From NCBI RefSeq assembly GCF_000717475.1, contig NZ_JPIK01000008.1:1-37305 (forward strand): a DNA stretch of 37,305 bases. Reading direction: 5' to 3'. The position numbers were made by a program, and so were the translations under genes. Position 1 is the first letter of the stretch, and each line of letters starts with the position of its first letter. Under the pieces are notes generated by a model. It was not told the DNA's origin. It saw only the letters and a program-made list of their open reading frames with translations, and searched no databases. Below, in pieces: positions 1 to 7,474 of the stretch. This DNA is from Desulfonatronum thiodismutans. GTDB lineage: Bacteria > Desulfobacterota > Desulfovibrionia > Desulfovibrionales > Desulfonatronaceae.

Positions 1-144
1 ACCCTCTCTGCGCAGCAAGGCTCCGATCTGCCCCTGCTCGGTACAGGCATCGGCTTCTTGGAGGATGCGAAGTTTATAGGCGGCAGTATGCTTTCTTCGT
101 TTGACGACCTCGGAAACTTCCGGGTCTGTGGGTTGTTGGTTCAT
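1..144 (-). CDS. IS3-type transposase (orfA-like), 5' part only
   Basis: The minus strand reads an open frame of 48 codons from an ATG at 144 to the window edge. It has the basic start and helix-turn-helix lead-in typical of the small DNA-binding orfA subunit of IS3-type elements (RRKHTAAYKLRILQEADAC, then IGALLRREG). That subunit binds the element ends, and a frameshifted orfAB product performs the transposition. Only the N-terminus is in the window, so it cannot be told whether the element is intact. A strong hairpin sits directly upstream of the start codon. Family identity comes from recognising the motif; the exact IS group is not claimed. Confidence 0.72.
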   Translation of the reverse strand, partial: MNQQPTDPEVSEVVKRRKHTAAYKLRILQEADACTEQGQIGALLRREG

Positions 145-205
145 GCCGGGGATGGGGGAGACTCCAGTCGGCCTATGGCCTCCTTCCGTCTCCCCCATCC
201 CCGGC
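145..205. repeat. Perfect 18-bp inverted repeat upstream of the transposase
   Basis: Bases 145-162 and 188-205 are exact reverse complements around a 25-base centre, which itself contains a small GGCC-TAT-GGCC palindrome at 170-180. The hairpin starts one base upstream of the transposase ATG. Possible roles are protection of the transposase gene from external transcription, or translational control by hiding the start region. The function is inferred; the structure is read directly. Confidence 0.75.
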
Positions 206-519
206 TCCCTTCCCAAAACGATGGCTGGTGCTAACTTCATGCTTGAGACTCCTAACCGCCCTACATTAATTTCTCAACAGGTGGCTGTCTCACCTTCAAT
301 GACACAGAGGGGTTAGCAGTAAAACGCACGAAGGGCGACCGATATCTCGGCCGCCCCTCGTGCGTTTCCACGCGCCAAAACGACGCTCCCCGGCAATGCC
401 TGACATTGCCTCGATGAACATGAACTTATGGTTGATCATTCGCCGTATGAACGTTCCGTTCTCCCATTCGGCCTCCGAGAGCCCGATTCGGGATGTTTCC
501 CGCGATTCGGAAACTGAGG
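206..519. other. Gap without a gene; likely IS end and a terminator-like hairpin
   Basis: This stretch lies between the transposase start and the lipoprotein stop. It probably includes the right end of the insertion sequence, but the other end is outside the window so no terminal repeat can be confirmed. It contains one clear hairpin (322-367, listed separately). No reading frame here looks coding, and I see no RNA gene. Confidence 0.5.
322..367. terminator. Strong hairpin, possible bidirectional terminator
   Basis: AAACGCACGA (322-331) pairs perfectly with TCGTGCGTTT (358-367), and the stem continues inward with GGGCG/CGCCC. The A-rich and T-rich outer ends fit a rho-independent terminator readable from both sides. 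It lies downstream of the lipoprotein gene (ends at 520 on the minus strand), though about 150 bases away. Confidence 0.55.
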
Positions 520-798
520 CTATTGTGTCGGCCTTGCGTCAAACGGCGCGCCTTGTCCCTGATTTTGCTCATTGATCTGGAATTCCCGACCTGACTCAGG
601 CTGTCCCATTGGTGGTTCAGGTTTTGCTTCAGGTTGCATCAAAGGACGTTCCTGACCAGTTGTTGGTTGCTCGTAGCCTGGAGAATTTTCTCCCGGCCTG
701 GCCGGGGATTCGTATTCTTCCGGTTCAGGACCACACGCGGTCCCCAACAATATCCCTATTGCCAGTATCAGTGAGAGCACGGTCGTTTTACCGAACAT
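520..798 (-). CDS. Small proline/glutamate-rich lipoprotein, function unknown
   Basis: About 92 residues. A hydrophobic signal segment is followed by a lipobox (LLGTAC), so the mature protein should be lipid-anchored at its cysteine. The remainder is a low-complexity chain rich in Pro, Glu, Gln and Gly with no recognisable domain, like a disordered envelope tether. Two adjacent ATGs (801 and 798) are possible. The purine run AAGGGGG lies 2 bases from the first and 5 from the second, so 798 is preferred. It lies about 30 bases downstream of the DUF4168 gene on the same strand and is probably co-transcribed with it. Confidence 0.65.
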   Translation of the reverse strand: MFGKTTVLSLILAIGILLGTACGPEPEEYESPARPGENSPGYEQPTTGQERPLMQPEAKPEPPMGQPESGREFQINEQNQGQGAPFDARPTQ

Positions 799-830
799 CA
801 TTCCCCCTTGTATTCAGGCTTGGCGCCGCC

Positions 831-1229
831 CTACTGCATTTGCTCCAGTTTGGACGCCATCTTTTCCTGCAACTCGGTGCTCACCTGCACTTCCTGCATG
901 ACCTGATTATATGTGTCCACGTCCAACCCACTCTCCTGAACGGCCTGGACCATGGCGGCTCCCGCCTGCTCCTGCATCTGCTGCGCGGACTCCGGATCGG
1001 TCACCCCAGCCAGGGTTTCCTGCAATTCCATGCGAATCTCATGAATTTCCAGGTATGCGGTCGCTACTTTTTGAAGCTCGGCATCACTGAATTGAGCCGG
1101 GGTTCCCGGCTGCTGCATCATCTGCTGTCCTTCGGTTTGACCGGTCTGGGCGTGGACGCCCACGCTCAAGGCCAAAACGAGCAAACAGGCGAGGGTCGAT
1201 CCGGTCAGCAGCATAATTACCTTCTTCAT
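831..1229 (-). CDS. DUF4168-domain exported protein
   Basis: 132 residues with a signal peptide (MKKVIMLL start, cleavage near VHAQ), then a Gln/Met-rich linker and a DUF4168-like region (FSDAELQKVATAYLEI). In this family the domain is helical and glutamine-rich, of unknown function. The ATG at 1229 is chosen over an upstream one at 1271 because GGAGG (1239-1243) precedes it at a suitable distance and it gives a clean signal peptide. A sigma-54 type promoter candidate lies upstream at 1291-1306, and the divergent neighbours are a kinase and an NtrC-type regulator, which suggests control by that pair. The lipoprotein gene follows on the same strand. Confidence 0.7.
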   Translation of the reverse strand: MKKVIMLLTGSTLACLLVLALSVGVHAQTGQTEGQQMMQQPGTPAQFSDAELQKVATAYLEIHEIRMELQETLAGVTDPESAQQMQEQAGAAMVQAVQESGLDVDTYNQVMQEVQVSTELQEKMASKLEQMQ

Positions 1230-1290
1230 CTTCAAAAACCTCCGAATAAATTTGAGCCGCAAGGTCATCAAGCGACATCCCCCGTCTTAC

Positions 1291-1306
1291 AGCATGCGCC
1301 GTGCCA
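1291..1306 (-). promoter_or_regulatory. Sigma-54 (-24/-12) promoter candidate
   Basis: The minus strand reads TGGCACGGCGCATGCT, which matches TGGCAC-N5-TTGCW with one mismatch and exactly spaced GG and GC doublets. Transcription would start near 1280, giving a leader of about 50 bases before the DUF4168 gene. An NtrC-type sigma-54 activator is encoded divergently next door. Confidence 0.55.
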
Positions 1307-1491
1307 GAATCGAAACAGGCTCCCTTGCAACAACCACGAATTTCAAAATACAAATATAATACAAGATATTGATGCTTCTTGCCGAACGAAACGGAAACAA
1401 CGTTCAACGTGAACAAACTTGAAATGCGCCCTCTTGGCATGTATAAAAAAGTCACATGTGCAACTTCATCCCTGTCCACGCAAGGAGGACC

Positions 1492-2988
1492 ATGCTCCAT
1501 CGTATCCCGGCGTTGTCCGACTACTTCAGTCTGCGTACTGCCCTGGTCATCTCCGTTATCCTGCCTCTGGCCCTGGCCATGGGACTGACCGGTTACCTGC
1601 TCCTGCAGCTCTTGGAGCGGAATATCGAGCACCGGATGCAAAAGGATCTGGAACTGGTGGCCAGGGCGCTTCAGTTGCCCCTGAGTCACTCCATGGAACT
1701 GGAGCGCCAAGGCAGCGTGCTGCGGGCGGTGGAGTCCGCCTTTTCCATCGGCAGGGTCTACAGTGCGTATGTGTATGATCGGCAGGGGCGCCTGATCGCC
1801 TCGGCCGGGCGAAGCGAACCGACACCGGAGCAGGAGCGGCTGACCGAGCTGGCCGCGGACGGCGAACAGCGCGGGGAGTACGGACACGTGGCCGGACGAG
1901 AGGTTTTCTCATACTTCGTCCCGCTGAGCGACTCCGGCGGCAAGGTCAACGGCCTGCTCCAACTGACCCGGCGAAAAAGCGACATCCAGGAGGATGTCCG
2001 GGCTCTTCGCGCCCGCGTTGCGTTGGGGCTGGGTTTAGGGTTGCTGGCCATGTCCGGGCTGGTTCTCTTTGGACATCACCGCGCCCTGGGCCGTCACCTC
2101 TCCAGCCTGGGAAAGAGCATCTCCAGGGTGACCCGGGGGGATCGGGACCATCGCCTTCGGCCCCACGGACCGAAGGAAATCGTGACCATCGGCCGACAAT
2201 TCAATCGGATGCTGGATACCATTGAAGAGGCCAAGGCCGAACTCCAAGAACGGCGCATCAGACAGATCCAACTGCAGGCCCAATTGCGTCAGGCCGAAAA
2301 ACTGGCCGCCATCGGGCAATTGGCCGCCGGCGTGGCCCATGAACTGGGTACGCCCTTGAGCGTCGTCAGCGGCAAGGCGCAGCGCGCACTGCGCAAAGTC
2401 GGCCTGGATGCCGAGATCATGGAGACGCTTCGCGACGTACGCCGGGAAGTGGACCGCATGGAACACATCATCCGCCAACTTCTGGACTTCAGCCGCGGCA
2501 ATGCGTTGCGCAAAAAGCCGACCAGTTTGGTCCGACTGATCCGCTCCGCTCTGTCCGCGACAAGTGAAGAAGCCGACAAGCACCAGGTCCACCTGGAAAC
2601 ATCCATTCCCTTGAACGAGGCTGAGGAAACGCTCCAGATCAACCTGGACGCGGTGCGCATGGAACAGGCCCTGGTCAACCTGATCCACAACGCCGTCCAG
2701 TCCGCCGCCGGAGGACGAGTCGTCGTTTCCTGGGGCAATGAAGACAACCAGGCATGGATGCAGGTGGACGACGACGGTCCCGGCATTCCCGAGGAAATAG
2801 AATCCAAGCTGTTTGAACCGTTCTTCACGACCAAAAGCGTAGGTCACGGCACCGGGCTGGGTTTGGCCGTGGTCCACGGTATTCTTCGGGACCACGGCGG
2901 GGGCATCGATTTCGGCAAGAGCCCACTGAGCGGAGCGTTTTTTCGCATCTGGCTGCCCGTTGACCACCAGCCCACGACCCAAGGGTAA
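1492..2988 (+). CDS. Membrane sensor histidine kinase (NtrB/ZraS-like)
   Basis: 498 residues. Two membrane segments (about 16-39 and 174-194) bracket a periplasmic sensor region of about 135 residues with no recognised domain. A HAMP linker, a coiled segment and the HisKA box (VAHELGTP, phospho-acceptor His283) follow. The ATPase core has an N box near Asn400, G1 DDDGPGIP near 426 and G2 GHGTGLGL near 451. It should autophosphorylate and pass phosphate to the regulator encoded immediately downstream. ATG 1492 is chosen because AAGGAGG stands directly before it; the in-frame ATG at 1456 lacks a ribosome site. The stop is only 14 bases before the regulator start, indicating an operon. Confidence 0.9.
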   Translation: MLHRIPALSDYFSLRTALVISVILPLALAMGLTGYLLLQLLERNIEHRMQKDLELVARALQLPLSHSMELERQGSVLRAVESAFSIGRVYSAYVYDRQGRLIASAGRSEPTPEQERLTELAADGEQRGEYGHVAGREVFSYFVPLSDSGGKVNGLLQLTRRKSDIQEDVRALRARVALGLGLGLLAMSGLVLFGHHRALGRHLSSLGKSISRVTRGDRDHRLRPHGPKEIVTIGRQFNRMLDTIEEAKAELQERRIRQIQLQAQLRQAEKLAAIGQLAAGVAHELGTPLSVVSGKAQRALRKVGLDAEIMETLRDVRREVDRMEHIIRQLLDFSRGNALRKKPTSLVRLIRSALSATSEEADKHQVHLETSIPLNEAEETLQINLDAVRMEQALVNLIHNAVQSAAGGRVVVSWGNEDNQAWMQVDDDGPGIPEEIESKLFEPFFTTKSVGHGTGLGLAVVHGILRDHGGGIDFGKSPLSGAFFRIWLPVDHQPTTQG

Positions 2989-3002
2989 AAGGAGAGATGA
3001 AC

Positions 3003-4403
3003 ATGGCTCCACGCCAAACAGAGCAGGGTATCAGCGGCAGCAAGGTGCTGGTCGTGGAGGACGACCAGTCTTTCGGGCAGCTCCTGAGCCAGGAACTGGA
3101 CGACCACGACCTGACCGCCCGGTGGGTGGACAATGCCGAAACGGCCCTGGCCGTGATCCAGCAGTGGCGACCGGAGTTGGTGGTCAGTGATCTGCGATTG
3201 CCGGGGATGGACGGACTGGAACTGTTGCAAAGGGTCAAGAGTGAAGAGATGGAAAACGCACCGGGCTTTCTCTTGATCACGGCCTTTGGAAGCATTTCCA
3301 AGGCCGTGGAGGCGCTCAAGGCCGGGGCCGAGGATTTCCTGACCAAACCGCTGGACCTGGACCACTTCATTCTGACGGCGGTTCGCGTATTGAAAAACAG
3401 GGCGCTGCGCCAGGAGGTCCAACGCATCCGGGAATATCTGAGCCAGGACGACTTTCACGGCATGGTCGGCCAAAGCCCGGCCATGCGTGGTCTGTTCGAG
3501 CAGATCGGCCGCGTGTCCCAAGCTGATGGGCCGGTGCTGATTCTTGGCGAGTCGGGAACGGGCAAGGAATTGGTGGCCAGGGCGGTCCATGCATCCGGCC
3601 CGCGGAAAGGGGCATTTCAGGCCGTAAACTGCGCCGGCATCCCGGAACAGTTGCTGGAAAGCGAATTTTTCGGTCACAAGGCCGGCGCCTTCACCGGTGC
3701 GGGCAAGGCTCGGCGGGGGTTGTTCGCCGAAGCCGAGGGCGGCACCCTGTTTTTGGACGAAATTTCGGAAATGCCGCTCTTCCTGCAAGCCAAATTGTTG
3801 CGTATCCTCCAGGACGGCAAAATACGGGCCGTGGGAGCGGACAAGGAGGAGCAGGTCGACGTGCGCACCGTGGCCGCCACCCACCGCGACCTGGAGCAGG
3901 AGGTCGAGGCCGGAAGATTTCGCGAAGACCTGTTTTTCCGCCTGGAGACCTTCACACTCAGACTCCCGCCTTTGCGGGAACGCGGCGACGACCTGGAACT
4001 GCTGGCCGGTCGCTTCCTGCGTCGATTCAGCATCCAGGTGGACAAGAACATCCAGGGATTTGACCCAAAAACCCTGGATATTCTCAAAAATTACCCATTC
4101 CCCGGTAACGTGCGCGAACTGCGAAACGCCATGGAACGTGCCGTGACCTTCTGCGACGGGACCACCATTCTGCCCGCGCACCTTCCCAGCCGGATCAGGG
4201 ACAACGGCGGCCAGCCGGCCCTGCAATCGGCTCCGTTATTGACGGCCATGGCCGCGGACGGCGAACATCTGCCCACCCTGGCCCAGGCCGAACACCACTA
4301 CATTCGCCACGTCCTGGACGCGGTACACGGCAACAAACGCCGCGCCGCCGCCATCCTCGACATTCACCGCCGCACGCTCTACCGCAAGCTCGAACAGAGC
4401 TGA
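3003..4403 (+). CDS. NtrC-family sigma-54-dependent response regulator
   Basis: 466 residues. The N-terminal receiver has acidic pocket residues VEDD and phospho-acceptor Asp63 in VSDLRLPGMDG. The AAA+ domain has Walker A GESGTGKE (182-189), an intact GAFTGA sigma-54 contact loop (228-233) and Walker B LFLDEI around 252. A C-terminal Fis-type helix-turn-helix (from about 430) recognises enhancer DNA. When phosphorylated it should remodel sigma-54 holoenzyme. ATG 2997 is also possible, but GGAGAG at 2991-2996 is better spaced for ATG 3003. Partner: the kinase upstream. Likely target: the divergent sigma-54 promoter at 1291-1306. Confidence 0.92.
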   Translation: MAPRQTEQGISGSKVLVVEDDQSFGQLLSQELDDHDLTARWVDNAETALAVIQQWRPELVVSDLRLPGMDGLELLQRVKSEEMENAPGFLLITAFGSISKAVEALKAGAEDFLTKPLDLDHFILTAVRVLKNRALRQEVQRIREYLSQDDFHGMVGQSPAMRGLFEQIGRVSQADGPVLILGESGTGKELVARAVHASGPRKGAFQAVNCAGIPEQLLESEFFGHKAGAFTGAGKARRGLFAEAEGGTLFLDEISEMPLFLQAKLLRILQDGKIRAVGADKEEQVDVRTVAATHRDLEQEVEAGRFREDLFFRLETFTLRLPPLRERGDDLELLAGRFLRRFSIQVDKNIQGFDPKTLDILKNYPFPGNVRELRNAMERAVTFCDGTTILPAHLPSRIRDNGGQPALQSAPLLTAMAADGEHLPTLAQAEHHYIRHVLDAVHGNKRRAAAILDIHRRTLYRKLEQS

Positions 4404-4420
4404 CCGGGCGATGCTGCTTT

Positions 4421-4847
4421 GTTCACCGCCCATTCGGCCCTCTCAACGGACTGAATTCTTGCCAAATTCGGAAATGACCGGAAGCAGGCGCAACTAAAGT
4501 ACCAAAGGTTCGTTGTTGCGGGGATCAGCGAGGAGTCACCCTGGAAGAAGCTCGTTGGGTAATGTCTCTTGGGCGAGGAACCATTCCTGGGAAAGCTCTT
4601 TCCATTTCTCCAGAATAAAACCGGATTCGCCGAAATCCCAAGGGTTCAACGTTTTGCGCCGCGACCTCCATTGGAGAAGCTTTTCCCAGGAGGGCAGTCA
4701 AAGCCGCACCGAGACAAGGCCATCGCGGCAGCACACATTGAGCACGGCTACTCCCAGCAGTCTATCGCCGCGCATCTCGGACTTCATTATGCCACTGTCA
4801 GCAGGATCATCAAAAAAGAACGAAATACATCAAAAAGCAAGACCTGA
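4421..4847 (+). pseudogene. Decayed REP-associated (Y1-type) transposase, C-terminal part
   Basis: One frame shows the typical C-terminal half of a REP-associated tyrosine transposase: ILAKFGN, then YQRFVVAGISEESPWKKLVG, CLLGEEPFLG, EIPRVQRF, and a terminal helix-turn-helix (SQQSIAAHLGLHYATVSRII) ending KSKT. The frame is broken by TAA at 4560-4562, where Gln is expected, and by TGA just before ILAKFG, where Trp is expected. The catalytic Y1 half with its His-hydrophobic-His motif is missing. It is therefore a dead fragment. Its 3' end shares an AAGACCTGACC string with a second relic at 14119-14165, on the other side of the defence operon. Confidence 0.7.
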
Positions 4848-4946
4848 CCCTAATGCACCTTGATATTACACACCAGGTCATTCCGGCGACATCCGCACCG
4901 GGCGGCTGGCTTCTCAGATCTTACCTCACTCCAAAATAGCCTGGCA

Positions 4947-5858
4947 TCAACAAAGCCGGCCCAGGTCTGGGTCATTCCGCAGGATGACACACCATTTGGC
5001 TACGGAAGAGAATTCCTCATCAGGCTTGAGCATGGCCTTGATTCTACGGGCCGCTTGTTCCATTGTTTCTCGTGGAGTCGGATTCTTGATAGGATGATAC
5101 CTCGCCTTGGCTTCGAGAAATTCATTGATGGCCCTACTTACGTTGCGCCAAACCTTGCGCCTCTGCTCGGGAAGAGCGTCATGATCGTTCAGTTTATACC
5201 GCTTAATTGACTCTTTTGCGCGGGCGTGGTTCCATTGCGCGACTTCTGAATTGTCCCAGCTTGGTGCTGGGATCGCGTTTCCTTCTTCATCGAAAGCAAG
5301 TAACAAAGGGTCGGCTGCTCGGATCGGATCGAGCAGGTAAGGAACCTCTGATTCTTCGCACCGAATAGTGTATGTCGAACAGCGGCTACCGTCGCACAGC
5401 GGAAACCAACCGCCCTTCTTGGTGTTCGGCACTCCACCCGCCAGCCGGTAATTGGTGTAATCGAAAGCCAGCCACCAATAGCCTTCCCGAATGCTTCCAT
5501 CGAAGCTCCTGGCCTCGGCTTTGGGCCGGAAATGTTCCACGTCGTAATGAGAGCCATTGTTTGTGGTCTCCGTGAACCAGCATTTTCCGCCTGAAAGCGC
5601 AAAGAGCCACGGCTTCAGCTTTCCCCAATGCGCGGATTTCTTGCTGATGAAATCATTGCGTTCTTTGCGCTTGGCTTCGGCTCCTTGGGAGTCGCCTGCC
5701 GCTTCGAGTGTGGCGCGCTCCGCATCCAGTTTGGCGGCTTCCTTGTGTAATTCCGCTGAAACATGCAGCCACTGATCCCATTTGTCTTCACTCCACGGTG
5801 TCCATCCGGGGATGTCGTTATCCATGGGCGTTTTGTTTTTGAAGTCGATGTGCCTCAT
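4947..5858 (-). CDS. HNH endonuclease, PtuB-like (Septu) partner of the upstream ATPase
   Basis: 303 residues. An N-terminal helical, charged region (about 25-80) precedes an HNH-type nuclease core: GGKCWFTE with Cys93, DVEHFRPK with His109, then LAFDYTNYRL and a basic/Gly stretch leading to GWFPL. The layout matches HNH proteins of the TIGR02646/PtuB type, which cut DNA when paired with an SMC-like ATPase. Its ATG overlaps the ATPase stop by 4 bases (ATGA), so translation is coupled. It is the last gene of the hsd operon. The nuclease role is well supported by motif; the Septu assignment is an inference from the pairing. Confidence 0.75.
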   Translation of the reverse strand: MRHIDFKNKTPMDNDIPGWTPWSEDKWDQWLHVSAELHKEAAKLDAERATLEAAGDSQGAEAKRKERNDFISKKSAHWGKLKPWLFALSGGKCWFTETTNNGSHYDVEHFRPKAEARSFDGSIREGYWWLAFDYTNYRLAGGVPNTKKGGWFPLCDGSRCSTYTIRCEESEVPYLLDPIRAADPLLLAFDEEGNAIPAPSWDNSEVAQWNHARAKESIKRYKLNDHDALPEQRRKVWRNVSRAINEFLEAKARYHPIKNPTPRETMEQAARRIKAMLKPDEEFSSVAKWCVILRNDPDLGRLC

Positions 5859-7474
5859 GCATTCTTCCGTTCTGCAAGGATTTTATCGATGACCGCGCTG
5901 GCAGCTGCGTCTTGTGCTGCCTGTTCTTCCGGGGTGAGCACGTCTTTGTGAAATTCAGTTCGCAGCGCCATCTGCTTCACGAACATTTCCAGATAAGGGT
6001 CTTTAAAGTCGCTGGCGAAGCCGAGTTCGGACAATTCTGCACTGAGCCTGGTCAGCTCTGCATTCTGCCCCGTCGTTCGTTTGTCTCCGAGGGCGTAAAG
6101 ATAGTTGCGATGGTCGAGTCGGCGGCGGGTTTCTGTGTCCACGGTGGAACGAAGGCCGAAGAGTTCGCTTTTTAACAGTCCGGCAAAGCCCATGCCTTGC
6201 GGATGTTCTTCGGGTTCTTCGACGCTTATGCTTCCCTTGTCCTTCTTGAGAATCCGCACCTGCTCCTTGCGTAGGCTGCCGATCATGAGGGGGTCGTGGG
6301 TGGTGATGATGAGGTGGGAGCTGCCGGCGGCGGAATCGTTCTGGAGTTTAACTACTTTTTCGATTTCATCGAAGTAGCGAAGTTTCCAGATTGGGTTCAA
6401 GTGGGTGTCGGGCTCGTCGAGGAGGAAGAGGGATTCGTCTTCGTGGGTGAAGCGCATCAGGCCAAGGACGGTGAGGAGTTGTTGCTCGCCTTCGGAGAGT
6501 TGGGTGAAGTTGAGATTCCCGCAGATGTCGCGGTGTTTCACGTTGATGCGCACCTCGTCGATGAGGTCGGAAATGTAGGTGCTTTCGAGATATTTGAAAA
6601 AGCGGGCGGGCTCGCCGATTTGTTCAGCCACGCGACCAAGGGCGTCTTTGTCGGGGACAAAGAGGTAGAGCAAATCTTGCGTCTCCTTTCGGCCTCGGAA
6701 GTCCAGCAGGCGGTTTTCGCTGTGTTCGATGGGGGCGATGGATTCTTTCCAGAGTTGATCCAAAAAGGTCTGTACGATGCCGCGAGCATACCAGAAGCGG
6801 TTGTCGCCATCGATCAGGATTTCCTCGGCGAGGTCCGTCTTATACCAGTAGGGCTTCTTTAATACGAAAAGCACGGACTCCAGTTCTTCGATGCCCAAGT
6901 CGACCAGAACGCGGCGGCATTCCGTGTCTTCCTTGAGCAGGTAGGCGAGGAGCACGAATTGGCTGTGAACGTTGCGGCAGTAGAAAAGGCGGCGCATCAA
7001 TTCATCGCTGCCATCCAGCAGCGCCTTGTAGAATCGTTGCTGGTGCTGCTGGAAGATGGCTTCGATTCGCTCACTCCTGCCGGAGTAGTAGGCGAAGACG
7101 TGATTGGGGAGATATTTTTTGGCGTTGCGGGAAAGATGGGAAATCGCGAAATCGGAGCCTTCGCCAGTGACGGTGGCCTGATTGCTATCGGTCACATTGA
7201 CTCGTCCGGTTGCACCATTCACTCGGATCAAGTGTCCCCGGCACCAGTAATCGAGTTCATATTCAAACTCGGTTTTCTGATTCAGGTCGAGGTCGCGAAA
7301 GATCGTCACGATGGCCTCGATCATGTTGGACTTGCCGGAGCCGTTCTGCCCGATGACGGCGTGACTCTTGAAATCGCGTTCAAGTCCGTCGGCGTCCTTG
7401 GCCGATGGGGTGAAGGTGATCTCGAAGTCCCGCAGGTTGCGGAATTCGCGGATTTTGAGACGGCTCAAGTGCAT
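5855..7474 (-). CDS. SMC/RecF-like AAA ATPase, PtuA-like (Septu)
   Basis: 539 residues. The start MHLSRLKIREFRNLRDFEI is typical of RecF/SMC-type ATPases. Walker A GQNGSGKS is at 42-49, an ABC signature LSEGEQQ near 325, Walker B LFLLDEPDTHL near 345 and an H-loop TTHDP near 390. The middle region, which should form the coiled insertion, is short. With the HNH partner it resembles the Septu antiphage pair, where the ATPase senses infection and licenses the nuclease; that role is inferred. Its ATG shares one base with the hsdS stop (TGATG), so it is translated with the restriction-modification genes. No TOPRIM domain was recognised. Confidence 0.8.
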   Translation of the reverse strand: MHLSRLKIREFRNLRDFEITFTPSAKDADGLERDFKSHAVIGQNGSGKSNMIEAIVTIFRDLDLNQKTEFEYELDYWCRGHLIRVNGATGRVNVTDSNQATVTGEGSDFAISHLSRNAKKYLPNHVFAYYSGRSERIEAIFQQHQQRFYKALLDGSDELMRRLFYCRNVHSQFVLLAYLLKEDTECRRVLVDLGIEELESVLFVLKKPYWYKTDLAEEILIDGDNRFWYARGIVQTFLDQLWKESIAPIEHSENRLLDFRGRKETQDLLYLFVPDKDALGRVAEQIGEPARFFKYLESTYISDLIDEVRINVKHRDICGNLNFTQLSEGEQQLLTVLGLMRFTHEDESLFLLDEPDTHLNPIWKLRYFDEIEKVVKLQNDSAAGSSHLIITTHDPLMIGSLRKEQVRILKKDKGSISVEEPEEHPQGMGFAGLLKSELFGLRSTVDTETRRRLDHRNYLYALGDKRTTGQNAELTRLSAELSELGFASDFKDPYLEMFVKQMALRTEFHKDVLTPEEQAAQDAAASAVIDKILAERKNA

